A model generated the notes under the pieces. That model ran no database searches and was not told the DNA's origin. It saw nothing but the letters and a program-made list of their open reading frames with translations. From assembly GCA_963797005.1 (NCBI GenBank), contig CAWCOF010000015.1, positions 1-64,000 of the forward strand: 64,000 bases of DNA. The letters run 5' to 3'. Positions 46,432 to 54,154 of the stretch are shown here, one piece after another. Each line of letters begins with the position of its first letter. Within the stretch, counting starts at the first letter, position 1. A program made the translations under genes and the position numbers. This stretch comes from AWTP1-13 sp963797005. Lineage in GTDB: Bacteria; Pseudomonadota; Alphaproteobacteria; Rhizobiales; Hyphomicrobiaceae.

Positions 46432-46645
46432 CGGCCGGCGGCAAACCCGCGCCGGCCGCTCTCGTCCGGCATGATGCCACGCCACCACCATTTTTTTCGG
46501 CGACGCCTCGGTCCGTGGCCGCTCCCGAGAGCAGCCCTCTGTTTGGCTGACGGGTGCCAAATCGCCTGCCTGCGAAAAGGGCTGGGCCAGTTGGCCCATT
46601 GAAGGGCCAGGCATCGCAGCCATGCTCGTGTCCGGAGTGAGTTTC

Positions 46646-47836
46646 ATGCGCCTCGCCGTTGCCCTGGTCTTTGCCTTCGCAACGACAGCGACGGGCGCGG
46701 CTGCCGGGATCACAAAGGCGCCGGAGCAGGTCACCGACCGGATCATCAAGATCGAGACGTTCGCCAGGGGATTGGAGAACCCCTGGGGCATGGATTTTCT
46801 CCCCGATGGGCGGCTCATCGTGACCGAGCGACCCGGCCGCATGCGCATCGTGCAGAAAGACGGCACGCTGTCCGATCCGCTGCAGGGCGTACCCGCAGTC
46901 TATGTCAGCGAGCAGGGCGGGGTGCTCGACGTCGTGCTGAGCCCGGACTTCGCCACCTCGCGCCTGATCTACTTCTGCTACACGGAGACGCGGGGCGAAG
47001 GACAGAGCGCCACCACCGTGGCGCGCGCCCGGCTCGTGCTGCGCGACAAGGGCGGCCTGCTGACGGGCGTGGAGGTCATCTTCCGGCAGCAGCCTTCGCA
47101 TGCGTCTCCCTACCAGTTCGGCTCGCGCCTGCTGTTCATGCCGGACGGATCGCTGTTCGTGACGCTGGGCGATCGCGAGACGGCGCGCGAGGAGGCGCAG
47201 AACCCGGCCAACACCATCGGCAAGCTCGTGCGCATCCTGCCGGACGGGCGCCCCTACCCCGGCAATCCCAGGTCCAAGGGCTGGAAGCCCGAGATCTGGT
47301 CGATCGGCCACCGCAACATGCAGGGCATCGCGCTGCAGCCCGGCACGGGACGCGTGTGGACCGTGGAGCACGGCGCACGCGGCGGCGACGAGATCAACGT
47401 GCCCAAGGCGGGGAAGAACTACGGCTGGCCAGTGATCACCTATGGCGTCGACTACGACCTGAGCAAGATCGGCGAGGGCACCGAGAAGGCCGGCATGGAG
47501 CAGCCGGTCTACTATTGGGACCCCTCGATCGCCCCGTCGTCTCTGAGCTTCTACGAGGGCGATCTCTTCCCCGAGTGGAAGGGCAACCTGCTTGTCAGCG
47601 CGCTCTTCGGCAGGGCGCTGCACAGGCTCGTGCTCGACGGCGAAAGGGTCGTTGCCGAGGAAGTGCTGCTAAAGGCGTTCAACGAGCGCATCCGCGACGT
47701 GCGCTCGGGCCCCGATGGCGCCATCTGGCTCCTGACCGACAACCCCGAGGGCGAGGTGCTGCGCGTCGTGCCTTCGGCAACCAGCGGGTGCTCGACCGAG
47801 GAGGTGTTCTTCATCCCGCCGAAGCCCTCCTGCTGA
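46646..47836 (+). CDS. PQQ-dependent sugar dehydrogenase (Asd/YliI type)
   Basis: 396 residues with a signal peptide (LAVALVFAFATTATGAAA), so periplasmic. Six-bladed propeller motifs: GLENPWGMDFLPDGRLIVTE, GGVLDVVLSPDF, GSRLLFMPDGSLFVTLGDR, IWSIGHRNMQGIA, VEHGARGGDEIN, and GKNYGWPVITYG. Soluble aldose dehydrogenases of this type oxidise sugars using PQQ. The ATG at 46646 has GGAGTGAG before it and is favoured over 46622. PQQ biosynthesis genes are not in the window. Confidence 0.88.
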   Translation: MRLAVALVFAFATTATGAAAGITKAPEQVTDRIIKIETFARGLENPWGMDFLPDGRLIVTERPGRMRIVQKDGTLSDPLQGVPAVYVSEQGGVLDVVLSPDFATSRLIYFCYTETRGEGQSATTVARARLVLRDKGGLLTGVEVIFRQQPSHASPYQFGSRLLFMPDGSLFVTLGDRETAREEAQNPANTIGKLVRILPDGRPYPGNPRSKGWKPEIWSIGHRNMQGIALQPGTGRVWTVEHGARGGDEINVPKAGKNYGWPVITYGVDYDLSKIGEGTEKAGMEQPVYYWDPSIAPSSLSFYEGDLFPEWKGNLLVSALFGRALHRLVLDGERVVAEEVLLKAFNERIRDVRSGPDGAIWLLTDNPEGEVLRVVPSATSGCSTEEVFFIPPKPSC

Positions 47837-47874
47837 AGGTCGGCGACGCCCAATCTCCTGGAGCCTCCGAACCA

Positions 47875-48498
47875 ATGCCCGGTGAGCGCAGATACGATGC
47901 CGTCGTGTTCGACCTCCTGACCGCGCTGATCGACTCGTGGACGCTCTGGAACCGGGCCGCGGGTTCGGCCGAGGACGGCCTGAGGTGGCGTCGCGAATAT
48001 CTTGCACTCACCTATGCCGCGGGTCCCTATCGACCCTACGCCGATATCGTGCGACAGGCCGCGACGCGAGCCGGAACCGAGGCAGCCTGTGTGGATACGC
48101 TGCTCAGCCAGTGGAGCGAGCTGCCGCCCTGGCCGGAGACGCGCCGTGTGCTGGCGGCACTTGCCGGGCGCGTCCCCCTCGGCGTGGTGACCAACTGTTC
48201 TGCGGCATTGGGCGCGGCGGCCGTGGCCTGCACAGGGGGACGCTTCAAGGCGGTCGTGACGGCGGAGAGCGCCGGCTTCTATAAGCCGCGGCCCGAGCCT
48301 TACCTCGCCGCGCTGAGCCTGCTCGGCACCGCGGCGGGCCGCACACTGTTCGTGGCCGGATCGGCGGCCGACGTGCCGGGCGCCAAGGGCGTCGGCATGC
48401 CGGTGTTCTGGCACAATCGCATGGGGTTGCAGCCCGTCGATGCCGCGCGGCCCGATTTCACGGCCGCCAGCCTCGAGCCGCTGCTCGACCTCGTCTGA
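47875..48498 (+). CDS. HAD-superfamily hydrolase (haloacid dehalogenase type)
   Basis: 207 residues. Motif I VVFDLLTALIDSW holds the nucleophilic Asp, LGVVTNCSAA gives motif II, FYKPRPEPY the Lys of motif III, and FVAGSAADVPGAKGVGM motif IV with the late Asp. It resembles L-2-haloacid-dehalogenase-like HAD proteins rather than Cof-type phosphatases; the substrate is unverified. It begins 39 bp after the sugar dehydrogenase, and both may share a transcript. Confidence 0.85.
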   Translation: MPGERRYDAVVFDLLTALIDSWTLWNRAAGSAEDGLRWRREYLALTYAAGPYRPYADIVRQAATRAGTEAACVDTLLSQWSELPPWPETRRVLAALAGRVPLGVVTNCSAALGAAAVACTGGRFKAVVTAESAGFYKPRPEPYLAALSLLGTAAGRTLFVAGSAADVPGAKGVGMPVFWHNRMGLQPVDAARPDFTAASLEPLLDLV

Positions 48499-48523
48499 TG
48501 GGCGAGACCGGAAATGGCCCGTG

Positions 48524-49510
48524 TCAGGCGTCCCTGCGCCGCTCCATCACATCGGGATTGATGACGTTGATGGGCGCCCCGCCGGCATAGGCCACGATCT
48601 GATCGAAGATGTCGGTGAACTGGATCTCGTATTCCTCGCGCGATACGTAGCCGATGTGCGGCGTCGTCACGACGTTGTCCATCGCCAGGAGGGGATGGCC
48701 GCGGTCGGTGACCGGCTCTTCCTCGTAGACATCCACCGCGGCGAGGCCCGGCCGGCCGGCGCGCAGCGCGGCGACCAGAGCGCCGGGCGCGATCAGCGGC
48801 GCGCGGCTGGTGTTGACCAGGAGCGCCGTCGGCTTCATGCGCGCCAGATCATCGCCCGTGACGATGTGGCGGGTCGCATCCACAAGCCGCATGTGCAGCG
48901 AGATCACGTCGCAGCCCTCAAAGAAGGCCTCTTTGCTCTCCGCAACGGCAAATCCCTCCTGGCGCGCGCGCTCGCGGGAGGCCTCGCGCGCCCACACCAT
49001 CACGTCCATGCCGAACGCGCGGCCATAGCCGGCAACCACGTGCGCGATGCGGCCCCAGCCGTAGAGGCCGAGCGTCTTGCCGCGCAGCGTAGTGCCGACG
49101 CCGATCTGCCAGCGTCCGGCCTTGAGTGCCGCCATCTGCTGGGGAACCTGGCGGGCGGCGGCGAGGATGAGCGCCCAGGTCAGCTCCGCGGTGGCATAGG
49201 AGGGCGTGTCGGCGTGCATGCTCGACGACACGACGATGCCTAAGCGCGTGCAGGTGTCGATGTCGATATGGGGCCACACGCTGCGCTGGCTGATCAGCCG
49301 CAGCCGGGGCAGGCGCTCGAGCAGCGGGGTGCGGATCTTGGTGCGCTCGCGGATCAGCACCAGCGCTTCGGTGTCTTTCAGGCGGTCAGCGAGCGCGTCG
49401 GTGTCCTGCAGGTGATCGTTCCAGATCGTGACGTCGTGGCCGGTCAGCTTGGAAAAGCACGGCAGGGTACGCAAAGTGTCGTGATAATCGTCGAGGATCG
49501 TGACCTTCAT
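48524..49510 (-). CDS. D-2-hydroxyacid dehydrogenase family protein
   Basis: 328 residues. NAD-binding loop GLYGWGRIAHVVAGYGRAFG, then the Arg region LVNTSRAPLI, Glu in YEEEPV and His in TPHIGYVS, the catalytic Arg-Glu-His set of the family. Phosphoglycerate/formate/glyoxylate-type dehydrogenases share this fold; the true substrate is unknown. It lies 25 bp downstream of a second, distinct 2-hydroxyacid dehydrogenase on the same strand, so the two form a likely operon. Confidence 0.88.
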   Translation of the reverse strand: MKVTILDDYHDTLRTLPCFSKLTGHDVTIWNDHLQDTDALADRLKDTEALVLIRERTKIRTPLLERLPRLRLISQRSVWPHIDIDTCTRLGIVVSSSMHADTPSYATAELTWALILAAARQVPQQMAALKAGRWQIGVGTTLRGKTLGLYGWGRIAHVVAGYGRAFGMDVMVWAREASRERARQEGFAVAESKEAFFEGCDVISLHMRLVDATRHIVTGDDLARMKPTALLVNTSRAPLIAPGALVAALRAGRPGLAAVDVYEEEPVTDRGHPLLAMDNVVTTPHIGYVSREEYEIQFTDIFDQIVAYAGGAPINVINPDVMERRRDA

Positions 49511-49534
49511 GTCGGCGCTCCCCGTGCGAAAGCG

Positions 49535-50509
49535 TTACCAGCCCTTGAACGGCGTCTCCGGCACGGGCGTCTTGGGCGGCTTGCCCTCGGGGTAGGCCGC
49601 CAGATTGTCGACCACCAGCTGGCCCATGGCATTGCGCGTGTGGATCGAGCCCGAGCCCACGTGCGGGAAGAGCGCCGCGTTGTCGAGCTCGAGGAAGGCC
49701 GGGTTGATCTTCGGTTCGCCCACGTAGACGTCGAGGCCGGCGGCGTGGATCTTGCGGGCCTTGAGCGCCGCGATCAGCGCCGCCTCGTCCACCACCGACC
49801 CGCGCGACATGTTGATGAGGATGCCGCGGGGCCCCAGTGCGTCGAGCACCGCCGCATTGATCAGGTTCTGCGTTCCGGGGCCGCCCGGCGTGACGACGAT
49901 CAGCGTATCGACGTCGCGCGCCATGGCGACGAGGTCGGCGTAGTAGCGGTAGGCGACACCGGGCTGCTGGTTGCGGCCGAAATAGCTCACCGGCATCAGG
50001 AAGGCCTCGCAGCGTCGCGCGATGGCCTTGCCGATGCGGCCCAGGCCCACGATGCCGACCGACCTGTCGCGCAGGGACGCGCCGGTCAGGCGATAGTCGC
50101 CATGCTTGGCCCATTGGCCGTCGCGCAGCCACTTCTCCGCCTCGTAGAGCTCGCGCGCGGTGCGCAGGAGCAGCGCCAGCGTCGTGTCGGCAACCTCCTC
50201 GTTCAGCACGTCGGGCGTGTTGGTGACGATGATGCCGCGCTTGGCGGCGGCGGCCGCATCGACCGAGTCGTAGCCGACGCCGAAGTTGCCCACGATCTTG
50301 AGCTTGGGGAAGCGGGCCATGAAGGCATCGTCAATAGCCACACCGGCCCAGCCGCCGGTGCAGATGGCGACGGCCTCGGGCGCGATCTGCTTGATCAGGG
50401 CCTCGCGGTCGGTGGCCTTGTGCAGACGATGCACCGTGAAGGACTTCTCGAGACCGCGATCGATGAGATCCATCATCTCGCAGGTCAAGAGCAGGGCAGG
50501 CTTGGACAT
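49535..50509 (-). CDS. 2-hydroxyacid dehydrogenase (glyoxylate/hydroxypyruvate reductase-like)
   Basis: 324 residues. NAD(P) loop VGIVGLGRIGKAIARRCEAF, catalytic Arg in INMSRGSVVDE, Glu in VGEPKINPA and His in LFPHVGSGSIH. The GSGSIHTRNAM end resembles GyaR/GhrB-type glyoxylate/hydroxypyruvate reductases. GAGGGAG lies before ATG 50509. Shared strand and short gap with the next dehydrogenase suggest parallel roles in small 2-oxoacid metabolism. Confidence 0.88.
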   Translation of the reverse strand: MSKPALLLTCEMMDLIDRGLEKSFTVHRLHKATDREALIKQIAPEAVAICTGGWAGVAIDDAFMARFPKLKIVGNFGVGYDSVDAAAAAKRGIIVTNTPDVLNEEVADTTLALLLRTARELYEAEKWLRDGQWAKHGDYRLTGASLRDRSVGIVGLGRIGKAIARRCEAFLMPVSYFGRNQQPGVAYRYYADLVAMARDVDTLIVVTPGGPGTQNLINAAVLDALGPRGILINMSRGSVVDEAALIAALKARKIHAAGLDVYVGEPKINPAFLELDNAALFPHVGSGSIHTRNAMGQLVVDNLAAYPEGKPPKTPVPETPFKGW

Positions 50510-50633
50510 TGCGTATTCTCCCTCGCACGCGATCCCGCGCCTCCTAGCATCCCTGGCCGTCGGCATACAACGTTGTTCGCGTGGGTCCGCGGCCGGATTG
50601 CGCTAGTCCTGCGTTTCGTTCCACAAGTGGGCC

Positions 50634-52250
50634 ATGGCCCACGCAGACTATGACGTTGCCATCATCGGCGGGGGCCACAACGGCCTCACCTGTGCGGCCT
50701 ACCTGGCCGCCGCGGGCCTCAGCGTCGTCGTGCTCGAAAAGAATGCAGTGGTGGGGGGCGCGGCGCTCACCGAGGAATTCCACCCGGGCTTTCGCAACTC
50801 GGTCGCCGCCTACACGGTGAGCCTGCTCAATCCGGCGGTCATCCGCGATCTCGAACTCGCGCGCCACGGTCTCGAGATCGTCGAGCGCCCGGTCGCCAAT
50901 TTCTGGCCGGTGGACGAGCGCCGGTTTCTGCTGATGCCGTACGGTCTCGCCGCGCGCCAGCATGCGATTGCGGCGTTCTCAGCGAAGGACGCCGCCCGGC
51001 TGCCGGACTACGAGGCGGCGCTGGAGCGGGCGGCCTCGCTTCTGCGCGAGCTTGCGCTCAAGACGCCGCCCAATGCCGGCGGCGGCATCCTGGAGCTGAT
51101 CCGCAATGCGGGGCTCGGCCGGCGCATGCTCGCGCTCGGCCTCGACGACAAGCGGCTGCTGCTCGATTTTTTCACCAAGAGTGTTGCGGACTACCTGGCC
51201 GGATGGTTCGAGAGCGAGGTCGTCAAGGGTGCGCTGGCCTTCGACGGCATCGTCGGCGCCTATGCGAGCCCCTTCACGCCCGGTACGGCCTATGTGCTGC
51301 TCCACCACTGCTTCGGCGAGGTCAACGGCAAAAGCGGCGTGTGGGGCCATGCCGTCGGCGGCATGGGCGCGATCACGCAGGCCATGGCCGACGCCGCCCG
51401 GGCCAGGGGCGCCGAGATCCGCACCGAGGCGCCGGTTGGCTCGCTGATCGTGGAGAGGGGCCAGGCGTGCGGCGTGGTCCTGCACTCGGGCGAGCGCGTC
51501 ACCGCCAAAGCCGTCGCGGCCAACGTTCCGCCAAAGCTGCTGTTCCGCGACATCGTTCCGCCCGGCGCGATCGACGGCGATCTCCACCGCCGCTTCGTGG
51601 GGATCAAGTCGGGCTCCGGCACGTTCCGCATGAATGTCGCCCTGTCGGAGCTGCCGGATTTTCGCTGCCGGCCTGGCAAGACCGTCCAGGACCACCACGG
51701 CGCCGGCATCATCATCGGGCCGACCGTTGAATACCTGGAGCGCGCCTATCTCGACGCCCGGGCGCACGGCTGGTCGCGCCGGCCGGTCGTCGAGATGCTG
51801 ATTCCCTCGACCCTCGATCCCACCCTGGCGCCGGGGGGGCGCCATGTCGCGAGCCTGTTCGTGCAGCACGTGGCGCCACAACTGCCCGAGGGACGGAGCT
51901 GGGACGAGGCCAAGGACACCTTCGCCGACCTCGTGATCCACACGGTCGACGAGCATGCGCCCAACTTCAAGGCGAGCGTGGTCGCGCGCCAGGTGCTGTC
52001 GCCGCTGGACCTGGAGCGCCGATTCGGGCTCGTCGACGGCGACATCTTCCACGGCCAGCTGAGCCTGGACCAGCTCTACAGCGCGCGGCCCCTGCTCGGC
52101 CACGCCGACTACCGCATGCCGCTCGCCAACCTCTACCTGTGCGGGTCCGGCGCCCACCCGGGCGGGGGGGTGACAGGCTTGCCCGGGCGCAACGCGGCGG
52201 TGGAAATCGTCCGCGATTTCAGGTGGCGCAGATGGTCGCGCGGGGCCTGA
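50634..52250 (+). CDS. FAD-dependent oxidoreductase, CrtI/PYROXD2-like
   Basis: 538 residues. The N-terminal FAD-binding DYDVAIIGGGHNGLTCAAY and the EKNAVVGGAALTEEF segment are typical of phytoene-dehydrogenase-like proteins. The C-terminal LYLCGSGAHPGGGVTGLPGR is the flavin-pyrophosphate end motif. The family includes carotenoid desaturases and mitochondrial PYROXD2; there are no carotenoid genes nearby, so a carotenoid role is not supported. It diverges from the dehydrogenase pair. Confidence 0.88.
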   Translation: MAHADYDVAIIGGGHNGLTCAAYLAAAGLSVVVLEKNAVVGGAALTEEFHPGFRNSVAAYTVSLLNPAVIRDLELARHGLEIVERPVANFWPVDERRFLLMPYGLAARQHAIAAFSAKDAARLPDYEAALERAASLLRELALKTPPNAGGGILELIRNAGLGRRMLALGLDDKRLLLDFFTKSVADYLAGWFESEVVKGALAFDGIVGAYASPFTPGTAYVLLHHCFGEVNGKSGVWGHAVGGMGAITQAMADAARARGAEIRTEAPVGSLIVERGQACGVVLHSGERVTAKAVAANVPPKLLFRDIVPPGAIDGDLHRRFVGIKSGSGTFRMNVALSELPDFRCRPGKTVQDHHGAGIIIGPTVEYLERAYLDARAHGWSRRPVVEMLIPSTLDPTLAPGGRHVASLFVQHVAPQLPEGRSWDEAKDTFADLVIHTVDEHAPNFKASVVARQVLSPLDLERRFGLVDGDIFHGQLSLDQLYSARPLLGHADYRMPLANLYLCGSGAHPGGGVTGLPGRNAAVEIVRDFRWRRWSRGA

Positions 52251-52334
52251 CACCTCGATTTTCCGGCCGAAGTGCCCTATATTGAGTTGAGGCCTTGCTG
52301 AGGTGGGGCCTGCAACTCGATCGAGCGCAAGAGC

Positions 52335-52718
52335 ATGGCCACATCCCGTCCGCAAGTGATGAAGCTCACCGACCGCGCCGCCGCGCGCATCAAGTCCATC
52401 ATGGCCGACAAGGGCGCCGCTACCGCGGGCCTGCGCGTCGGCGTGAAAAAGGGCGGCTGCGCCGGCATGGAATACACCATGGAGTGGGCGGCCGAGCAGA
52501 AGCCCTTCGACGAGGTGATCGAGCACGACGGCGCCAAGGTGCTGATCGACCCCAAGGCCGTGATGTACCTCCTCGGCAGCGAGATGGACTACAAGACCGA
52601 CCAGCTCTCCGCCCAGTTCGTGTTCACCAACCCGAACCAGGCAGGCGCCTGCGGCTGCGGCGAGTCGGTGAACCTGGTGCCCATCGCCAAGGACAAGGCG
52701 GACGCGCTGCAGGGCTAG
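52335..52718 (+). CDS. sufA: Iron-sulfur cluster assembly scaffold/carrier (SufA/IscA family)
   Basis: 127 residues of the HesB/IscA fold. Three Fe-S ligand Cys: KKGGCAGMEY and the C-terminal ACGCGESVN pair. The GVKKGGCAGMEYTMEWA form is SufA-like. It donates or carries Fe-S clusters in the cytoplasm; ErpA/IscA are the alternatives. Its stop codon overlaps the convergent moaE stop at a CTAG (52715-52718). Confidence 0.92.
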   Translation: MATSRPQVMKLTDRAAARIKSIMADKGAATAGLRVGVKKGGCAGMEYTMEWAAEQKPFDEVIEHDGAKVLIDPKAVMYLLGSEMDYKTDQLSAQFVFTNPNQAGACGCGESVNLVPIAKDKADALQG

Positions 52719-53188
52719 CGGCGGCGAGCCTCGTCTGCTCCCCAACGTTCCGCGGCCGCTTCGTCGCTGTCGCGGGCGTCGACCCAGCGCTCCGCCCCGT
52801 CGGCGCCGGTTTCCTTCTTCCAGAAGGGCGCACGGGTCTTGAGGTAGTCCATCAGGAACGCGGCCGCGTCGAACGCGGCTTGCCGGTGGGCCGAGGCCGT
52901 CACGACCAGCACGATGTTGTCGCCGGGCACGAGCCGGCCCACGCGATGCACGATGAGGCTCGCCTGCAGCGGCCAGCGCCCCGCTGCCTCCGCCTCGACG
53001 CGCTGAAGCTCGGCCTCCGTCATGCCCGGATAGTGCTCGAGCGTCATCGCTTCCAGCGAGCTGCCCGCATTCTCGCTGCGGACCACGCCCGTGAACGTCA
53101 CCACGGCGCCGATGTCGGTGCGGCCGGCGGTCAGCGCCTTCACCTCGGCGCCCACGTCGAAGTCCTCGCGCTGCACCCGCACGCTCAC
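52715..53188 (-). CDS. moaE: Molybdopterin synthase catalytic subunit
   Basis: 157 residues from GTG 53188. With MoaD it converts cyclic pyranopterin monophosphate to molybdopterin. Motifs: AVVTFTGVVR, LTLEHYPGM-like (MTLEHYPGMTEAEL), IVHRVGRLVPGDNIVLV, and the catalytic Lys region DYLKTRAPFWKKE. The GTG lies one base after the moaD stop and uses GGGAGG within the end of moaD, so the two are translationally coupled. Confidence 0.94.
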   Translation of the reverse strand: MSVRVQREDFDVGAEVKALTAGRTDIGAVVTFTGVVRSENAGSSLEAMTLEHYPGMTEAELQRVEAEAAGRWPLQASLIVHRVGRLVPGDNIVLVVTASAHRQAAFDAAAFLMDYLKTRAPFWKKETGADGAERWVDARDSDEAAAERWGADEARRR

Positions 53189-53189
53189 C

Positions 53190-53456
53190 TCAGCCTCCCG
53201 TGACCGGGGGAAAGAAGGCGATCTCGCGCGCGCCGGCGAGGCTCGTTTGCGGCGGCACGTGGCGCTGGTCGATGGCGGCGCGGACCACCTGGGCGCGGGC
53301 GAAGGCTTCCGCGTATTCCGGCCCCCGGCCCTTGAGCCATTGGACGAGGTCGGCAACGGTCGTCACCCCCGCCGGGAGATCGACCACCTCCTCCGCCTTG
53401 CCGGTCTTCTCGCGCACCCAGGCGAAGTAGAGGATCTTGATTGGCTTCGACGTCAT
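53190..53456 (-). CDS. moaD: Molybdopterin synthase sulfur carrier subunit
   Basis: 88 residues of ubiquitin-like fold ending in VTGG, whose C-terminal Gly becomes the thiocarboxylate sulfur donor. LYFAWVREKTGKAEEVV and REIAFFPPVTGG match MoaD. It is 23 bp after pgsA on the same strand and immediately before moaE, the usual order in alphaproteobacteria (uvrC-pgsA-moaD-moaE). Confidence 0.94.
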   Translation of the reverse strand: MTSKPIKILYFAWVREKTGKAEEVVDLPAGVTTVADLVQWLKGRGPEYAEAFARAQVVRAAIDQRHVPPQTSLAGAREIAFFPPVTGG

Positions 53457-53479
53457 GGAGGCATCCCGCCCTTGCGCGC

Positions 53480-54067
53480 CTACTGATCGACCGCCTTGTG
53501 GATTGTGGCCTTCAGGTAGTCGTAGCCGGTCCAAAGCGTCAAAAGGGCCGCAATCCACAGCATGACGAACCCGGCGACGGTGATTCCGGGCACGATCTTG
53601 TCGCCCGCTGGGCCGGCCAGCAGCACGCCGAGCGCCACCATTTGCACCGTGGTCTTCCACTTGGCCAGCGGTGTCACGTGAATGCGCTCGTTGAGCTCCG
53701 CCAGGAACTCGCGCAGGCCCGATACCAGGATCTCGCGGCACAGGATGATCACCGCGGCGCCGACATGCGCGCCGTGGATGGTGTTGTCGTGGGTGAGCAT
53801 CAGCAGCGTCGTGCCGACCAGCAGCTTGTCGGCGATGGGGTCGAGCACGCGCCCGAGCAGCGACTGCTGGTCCCAGACGCGGGCGAGGTAGCCGTCGAGC
53901 CAGTCGGTGATGCAGGCGCCGACGAAGACGCCGAGCGCCCACCAGCGGCCGGGATCTCCGCGGATGAGGAACAGGCACAGGACGACGGCGGGGACCGCCA
54001 GAATGCGCAAGTAAGTCAGCACATTGGGCAGGTTGCCGACGCCGAGCGGTTTCACGGCGCGTTCCAT
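53480..54067 (-). CDS. pgsA: CDP-diacylglycerol-glycerol-3-phosphate 3-phosphatidyltransferase
   Basis: 195 residues, about five membrane helices. Makes phosphatidylglycerophosphate, the precursor of phosphatidylglycerol. The CDP-alcohol phosphotransferase signature DGxxAR(x8)GxxxDxxxD is complete: DWLDGYLAR, then LLGRVLDPIADK. N terminus NLPNVLTYLRILAVP is typical. The ATG at 54067 matches the family start; an ATG ten codons upstream is possible. It lies 87 bp after uvrC on the same strand. Confidence 0.94.
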   Translation of the reverse strand: MERAVKPLGVGNLPNVLTYLRILAVPAVVLCLFLIRGDPGRWWALGVFVGACITDWLDGYLARVWDQQSLLGRVLDPIADKLLVGTTLLMLTHDNTIHGAHVGAAVIILCREILVSGLREFLAELNERIHVTPLAKWKTTVQMVALGVLLAGPAGDKIVPGITVAGFVMLWIAALLTLWTGYDYLKATIHKAVDQ

Positions 54068-54154
54068 TGTTGCGACAAGAGCATCACGGGCCAGCAAGCG
54101 TCAATGGTCACGGAGCGGGCAAGGCGCTACGGCAGCGGCACAGTCTGCGTTACG

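Noticed and set aside
50634..52250. Carotenoid biosynthesis cluster around the CrtI-like gene
   Set aside because: No phytoene synthase or other carotenoid gene is near; the gene is annotated only as a family oxidoreductase.
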